A stretch of 64,000 nt of DNA from Desulfovibrio ferrophilus (GTDB lineage: Bacteria; Desulfobacterota; Desulfovibrionia; Desulfovibrionales; Desulfovibrionaceae): the NCBI RefSeq assembly GCF_003966735.1, contig NZ_AP017378.1, positions 3,468,501 to 3,532,500 on the forward strand. The letters are read 5' to 3'. A program made the position numbers and the translations under genes. Below are positions 60,817-64,000 of the stretch, piece by piece (position 1 is the stretch's first letter; every line of letters begins with the position of its first letter). The notes beneath the pieces are model-generated. The model did no database searches. It had not been told where the DNA came from and saw nothing but the letters and a program-made list of their open reading frames with translations.

Positions 60817-62208
60817 ATGAATCGCATCAAGGTCAAAGCAGCATTGTCGGCCAAGGAGCCCAGAGAAGACATCCAGATTAATGGCTGGGTCCGTACCAAG
60901 CGCGACGGCAAGGGTTTCGCCTTCGTGGAAATCAACGACGGCTCATGTCTCTCCAATATTCAGGCCATTGTGGATGAGGGACTCCCGGGCTGGGACGACA
61001 TGCCCCGCGTGGGTACAGGGGCTGCTGTCTCCATTGATGGTGAATTGGTCGAATCCCCGGGAAAGGGCCAGAAATGGGAAGTGCGCGCCAAGGCTCTCAG
61101 ACTGATTGGTGAGGCAGACCAGGAGAGTTATCCTCTTCAGAAGAAGCGCCATTCCGACGAGTTCTTGCGTTCCATCGCCCATTTGCGTCCCCGTACCAAT
61201 AAATTTGGAGCCATGTTCAGGATTCGATCCGAGGCTGCCTATGCCGTGCACAAGTTCTTCCGGGATCGCGATTTCCGGTATGTGCATTCACCTATCATCA
61301 CAGGTTCGGATTGCGAGGGTGCTGGCGAGATGTTTCGGGTGACCACCCATGACCCGGCCCAACCCGGAGCACAGTCCTACGAGAAGGATTTCTTTGGTAA
61401 AGAGGCCGCGTTGACCGTTTCCGGTCAGCTGACCGCTGAAATTTTTGCGACGTCTCTGGGTGACGTGTACACCTTCGGACCGACCTTCCGTGCCGAGAAT
61501 TCCAATACTCCCCGCCATGCCGCCGAGTTCTGGATGATTGAGCCCGAGATGAGCTTCTGCGACATTCACGGGAATATGGATTTGGGCGAGCAGTTCCTGA
61601 AATATCTGGTGCGCCATCTGCGCGAGCATTGTGCAGAGGACATGGCGTTGTTTGCCCAGTGGGTGGACAAGACGCTGGATGCGACTCTGGATTCCATCGA
61701 GAATGACACCTTTGTGCGCCTGCCCTATACCGAGGCCATCGAGATCCTGCTGAAGAATGCCAAAACCAAGAAGGGCAAGGATCGCTTTGAATTCCCAGTG
61801 GAGTGGGGCATTGATCTCCAAACTGAGCATGAGCGTTTCCTGACGGAGCAGCATTTCAAGAAACCGGTCATCGTGTTTGACTACCCCAAGGACATCAAGG
61901 CCTTTTACATGCGCATGAATGACGACGGCAAGACCGTTGCTGCCATGGATGTTCTGGTGCCCCGGGTGGGCGAAATCATCGGTGGCTCGCAGCGTGAGGA
62001 GCGTCTTGATGTGCTCCAGGCGCGGATTCAGGAGATGGGTCTGCCAGAAGAGGAATACTGGTGGTACATGGACTTGAGGCGTTTTGGCACTGTGCCTCAT
62101 GCCGGCTTCGGCATGGGATTCGAGCGGCTCTTGATGATGGTGACCGGAGTGACCAATATCCGTGACGTCATCCCCTGTCCTCGTACGCCGAGGCATCTTG
62201 AGTTCTAA
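60817..62208 (+). CDS. asnS: Asparaginyl-tRNA synthetase
   Basis: A 463-aa class IIb synthetase charging tRNA-Asn. An OB-fold anticodon-binding domain spans 1-110 ([22 protein letters not shown]). The catalytic domain has motif 2 [27 protein letters not shown] and motif 3 [15 protein letters not shown], and [17 protein letters not shown] 60817 has GAGG 9 bases upstream; ATG 60808 would lie directly against it. The presence of AsnRS implies direct Asn charging. Confidence 0.97.
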   Translation: MNRIKVKAALSAKEPREDIQINGWVRTKRDGKGFAFVEINDGSCLSNIQAIVDEGLPGWDDMPRVGTGAAVSIDGELVESPGKGQKWEVRAKALRLIGEADQESYPLQKKRHSDEFLRSIAHLRPRTNKFGAMFRIRSEAAYAVHKFFRDRDFRYVHSPIITGSDCEGAGEMFRVTTHDPAQPGAQSYEKDFFGKEAALTVSGQLTAEIFATSLGDVYTFGPTFRAENSNTPRHAAEFWMIEPEMSFCDIHGNMDLGEQFLKYLVRHLREHCAEDMALFAQWVDKTLDATLDSIENDTFVRLPYTEAIEILLKNAKTKKGKDRFEFPVEWGIDLQTEHERFLTEQHFKKPVIVFDYPKDIKAFYMRMNDDGKTVAAMDVLVPRVGEIIGGSQREERLDVLQARIQEMGLPEEEYWWYMDLRRFGTVPHAGFGMGFERLLMMVTGVTNIRDVIPCPRTPRHLEF

Positions 62209-62253
62209 CGGATCATCCGCCCTGGACGAGAGGGCACTAGTTTAATGAAATGG

Positions 62254-62286
62254 AAAGCCGTCGCTTCATACGAAGCGGCGGCTTTT
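62254..62286 (+). terminator. Terminator after asnS
   Basis: AAAGCCGTCGCTTC-ATAC-GAAGCGGCGGCTTT, one G-T pair, followed by T and a T-rich tail. Confidence 0.88.
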
Positions 62287-62335
62287 CTTGTTGTTTGTTG
62301 TCATCAAGCTGCACACGGGGTGTAGTCTGTGTCTT

Positions 62336-62542
62336 TTAGTCTTTTCGTCTGTCGTTATTTCGACGTTCTGAAGGGGTGCGTCGTTCGTCGTTCGCACGTC
62401 GTTCAACCTGATGTCTTCGCTCCAGTTCGCTAAGATCTTCCGAAATGGAGCGACGATCCTGAAAGGCTTGTCGGCGTTCGCCTTCCAGCCGTCTCTCTTG
62501 TGCCCTTCTTTCGTTACCGTGTCTCCGTTCGGATGTTGTCAT
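62336..62542 (-). CDS. Small Arg/Glu-rich repeat protein (68 aa)
   Basis: A 68-aa highly charged, probably helical protein built from ERR/DRR repeats (SERRHGNERRAQERRLEGERR), with Arg about one third of residues. An AGGAGGAATC ribosome-binding site precedes ATG 62542, strongly supporting translation. No signal peptide or known domain. Function unknown; nucleic-acid or protein binding through the charged helix is a guess only. Confidence 0.7.
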   Translation of the reverse strand: MTTSERRHGNERRAQERRLEGERRQAFQDRRSISEDLSELERRHQVERRANDERRTPSERRNNDRRKD

Positions 62543-62665
62543 GATGATTCCTCCTGTGGACACCTGCGAATAATAAACTTCGCAAAAATTATAGCACAGG
62601 CTCGTGCCTGTGTGAACTGCCGTGGAATCAAACTCGATTCGGGTGTGAAAAAATTTCAAATTTGG

Positions 62666-62724
62666 TTGACATATGATCTGTACTTTATATAGATGGACTC
62701 AACGACTGTTTGAGCACTCAAACA
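62666..62724 (+). promoter_or_regulatory. Strong promoter with palindromic operator
   Basis: TTGACA (62666), 16-base spacer, TATAGA (62688). A perfect palindrome TGTTTGAG-CA-CTCAAACA (62707-62724) lies just past the start site, a typical repressor position. Confidence 0.7.
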
Positions 62725-62987
62725 ATTTTATACGAGCCCGGCGAAATCAAACGGCATGGCAACGGGCCAGCGGTTAGGTTGAACGAAAAGCTTCGTCGGG
62801 TTGGCAGATAGTTGGTTGACGGAATGGAGGCTCGTATCCTGTGCGGTTGGACCGCCGGGGTACGGGCCACCCCCGGCCAGAGTATTACTGCCTGATTTCC
62901 TTTAGAGATCAAACCGCTCCTCCTCGGGTGGTTTATCTGTCGATACTCCCTGTCCCTTCGGCCCCCGTTATGGGGGCCGATTTTTTT
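62700..62987 (+). ncRNA. Candidate structured RNA or regulated leader
   Basis: About 288 nt between a strong promoter and a strong terminator without a convincing coding frame. A 9-bp pairing of ATACGAGCC (62730) with GGCTCGTAT (62829) closes one domain; GCCGGGG (62854) with CCCCGGC forms another hairpin; the 3' end is the GGCCCCC/GGGGGCC terminator. No known family is recognised: tmRNA, RNase P, SRP RNA and common riboswitch cores are not seen. Confidence 0.55.
62959..62987 (+). terminator. Terminator of the candidate RNA
   Basis: CGGCCCCC-GTTAT-GGGGGCCG followed by A and seven T. Confidence 0.9.
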
Positions 62988-63018
62988 GCTCGACAGGCAA
63001 TGTAATACTGATGTGCCG

Positions 63019-63047
63019 TTGACGTTGTGTGGCTGAACAGTTTAACA
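63019..63047 (+). promoter_or_regulatory. Promoter of the downstream tetR gene
   Basis: TTGACG (63019), 17-base spacer, TTAACA (63042). A direct repeat AACAGT-TT-AACAGT overlaps the -10. The leader then has a CCTCGGT..ACCGAGG hairpin (about 63054-63091). Confidence 0.6.
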
Positions 63048-63116
63048 GTGTAGCCCTCGGTGGCGGCCTGGGCCGCACCGATAACCGAGGGGTGTTTCCA
63101 ACGAGGTGGGGTGTAT

Positions 63117-63698
63117 ATGACCAAGAAGGAATCGCTGCTGCAGGCGGCCAAAGAGCTCTTTGGCGAGCATGGCTACAATGAGACCACGTTCAAGAAGATT
63201 TCGGAGCGGGCCGGGGTGGCCCTGGGGCTTTTGACGCATCATTACGGGAACAAGGAAAAGCTGTTCATGACCGCCGGTCTGGATGTGCTGGAACAACTTG
63301 TCGCCAGATTGAAGGCGGCTGTAGCCGGGGCCGATACCGGTCTTCAGGCGGTGCAGCGCTTTTGTGAGGAGTACCTGGCGTTCTCCATCGATCCCGAGGA
63401 GAACTTTCTGGTGCTTATCCGCTGCTCTCCCTACAGCGATGTGAAGACGCGTGAGGATGCGGAAGTGATGGAGGAGAAGTTCACCGAGGTCTACGATATC
63501 CTTGAGGACTGTGTTCGCCAAGGCCATGATGACGGAACCATCGTTCAGTACCCTACGAAGGAACTGGCGACCAATGTGCAGTGTAATCTTGTCGGTTCGG
63601 TCCGTACGCGTCTTTTGACACCGTACAGCCCTCCGTCCTTGTACGACGATATGCTGCAATTCATCACCAGGTCGTTGACCACCAACAAATCTGTTTGA
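63117..63698 (+). CDS. TetR-family transcriptional regulator
   Basis: A 193-aa TetR regulator. The helix-turn-helix is at about 8-52 (KELFGEHGYNETTFKKISERAG then LLTHHYGNKEKLF). The ligand domain is not recognisable; it contains VLIRCSPYSDVKTREDAEVM. ATG 63117 has GAGG 10 bases upstream. Its target may be the palindrome at 62707, its own promoter or a gene beyond the window edge; this is inference. Confidence 0.9.
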   Translation: MTKKESLLQAAKELFGEHGYNETTFKKISERAGVALGLLTHHYGNKEKLFMTAGLDVLEQLVARLKAAVAGADTGLQAVQRFCEEYLAFSIDPEENFLVLIRCSPYSDVKTREDAEVMEEKFTEVYDILEDCVRQGHDDGTIVQYPTKELATNVQCNLVGSVRTRLLTPYSPPSLYDDMLQFITRSLTTNKSV

Positions 63699-63728
63699 TT
63701 ATTTTCGTGCTGTGCGGGTACGCAAATG

Positions 63729-63760
63729 GCCGTTCCTCCATCTGGAGGGCCGGCTTTTTT
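63729..63760 (+). terminator. Terminator after tetR
   Basis: GCCGTTCCTCCA-TC-TGGAGGGCCGGC, two imperfect pairs, followed by six T. Confidence 0.87.
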
Positions 63761-64000
63761 GTTGAGCGATGGCCAGAGATCAGCGACGGGGCCTTGGATT
63801 TGGTCTGGTTTGGTGTTGATTTTGATTAACCACGGGCAGGGCTTTGGGCGTTTCGTTTGGATTTTTCCCGGTTCATAGGCCCAGGATTGGGGCTCAGGGA
63901 GTTCTTCGTGTGGCCTTGGGCAGGTCTTTGGTTGTGCTTTTTGATGTTTCGAGTGTGCGGGGAAGGGATTCGAGGGAGGTTTGAGCCACATGTTTGGAGG
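63761..64000. other. Window end, no gene recognised
   Basis: About 240 bases. An open minus-strand frame here has composition and no ribosome-binding site that argue against coding; no RNA or repeat is recognised. Confidence 0.4.

Noticed and set aside
63545..63991. 148-codon minus-strand frame at the window end
   Set aside because: Antisense to the tetR C-terminus, Pro/Lys-rich, no ribosome-binding site.
1..64000. tRNA, rRNA, CRISPR, insertion sequences, prophage or attachment sites
   Set aside because: None seen on reading both strands; no clover-leaf genes, regularly spaced repeats, transposases or integrases.

Overview
The window is a chromosomal segment that most resembles a Desulfovibrionales-type (sulfate-reducing Desulfobacterota, formerly Deltaproteobacteria) genome. 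This is inferred from gene style (GC-rich coding sequence, TTG/GTG starts, nifU-nifS-cysK-cysE cluster, small Cys-rich hypotheticals, many two-component and degenerate GGDEF/TPR proteins). No sulfate-reduction marker, rRNA, tRNA, CRISPR array, transposase or prophage gene is visible.

Layout. 1-5.9 kb: the end of a receiver-domain protein, a threonine aldolase, and a polar amino-acid ABC uptake operon (ATPase, binding protein, fused double permease) ending in a short asparaginase-domain protein. 6-18.1 kb: a phosphate block. pstS-pstC-pstA, a PIN-PhoH ATPase and pit plus a DUF47 protein lie on the plus strand; phoB-phoR-pstB-phoU lie on the minus strand. Three promoters (pstS, pit, phoB) carry Pho boxes with the same 7+4+7 geometry. 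A TetR gene with a palindrome filling its promoter spacer and a Cys-rich redox-type protein sit between the two phosphate groups. 18.2-22.9 kb (minus): recN, a LysE exporter, a TrmO-aldolase fusion, thiL and a 67-aa Cys-rich protein. 23.2-29.7 kb: a TPR protein with a degenerate receiver domain, glgB-malQ and a TolC-like protein. 29.8-36.6 kb (minus): a Cus-type copper/silver efflux operon (outer-membrane factor, adaptor, RND pump) followed by two small periplasmic Met/His-rich proteins, one interrupted by an in-frame amber codon. 37-41.2 kb: Fe-S assembly and cysteine synthesis (nifU, nifS, cysK, cysE). 41.3-46.3 kb (minus): a TPR protein with two degenerate GGDEF domains and a large FecR/RTX surface protein. 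46.5-50.3 kb: nitroreductase, MBL-fold hydrolase, an apparent new small selenoprotein, flavodoxin-like reductase, ComF and a diguanylate cyclase. 50.4-54.5 kb: rplU-rpmA, obgE, proB, and ribB under an FMN riboswitch. 54.6-60.5 kb (minus): a diadenylate-cyclase-domain protein, a receiver-ATPase protein, a membrane histidine kinase and ftsY. 60.8-64 kb: asnS, a tiny Arg/Glu-rich protein, a probable structured RNA and a TetR regulator.

The most interesting observation is at 47642-47869. A 75-codon frame with its own Shine-Dalgarno and GTG start contains an in-frame UGA directly after a Cys codon. A perfect 7-bp hairpin lies at the spacing expected of a bacterial SECIS, and the frame ends in an ATGA overlap with the next gene. 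It reads as a Cys-Sec, TusA-like selenoprotein that ordinary gene calling would miss. Other notable items are a three-copy family of nested-palindrome intergenic repeats, the shared Pho-box architecture, the TrmO-aldolase fusion, several signalling proteins with lost catalytic residues, and a roughly 290-nt structured RNA candidate.
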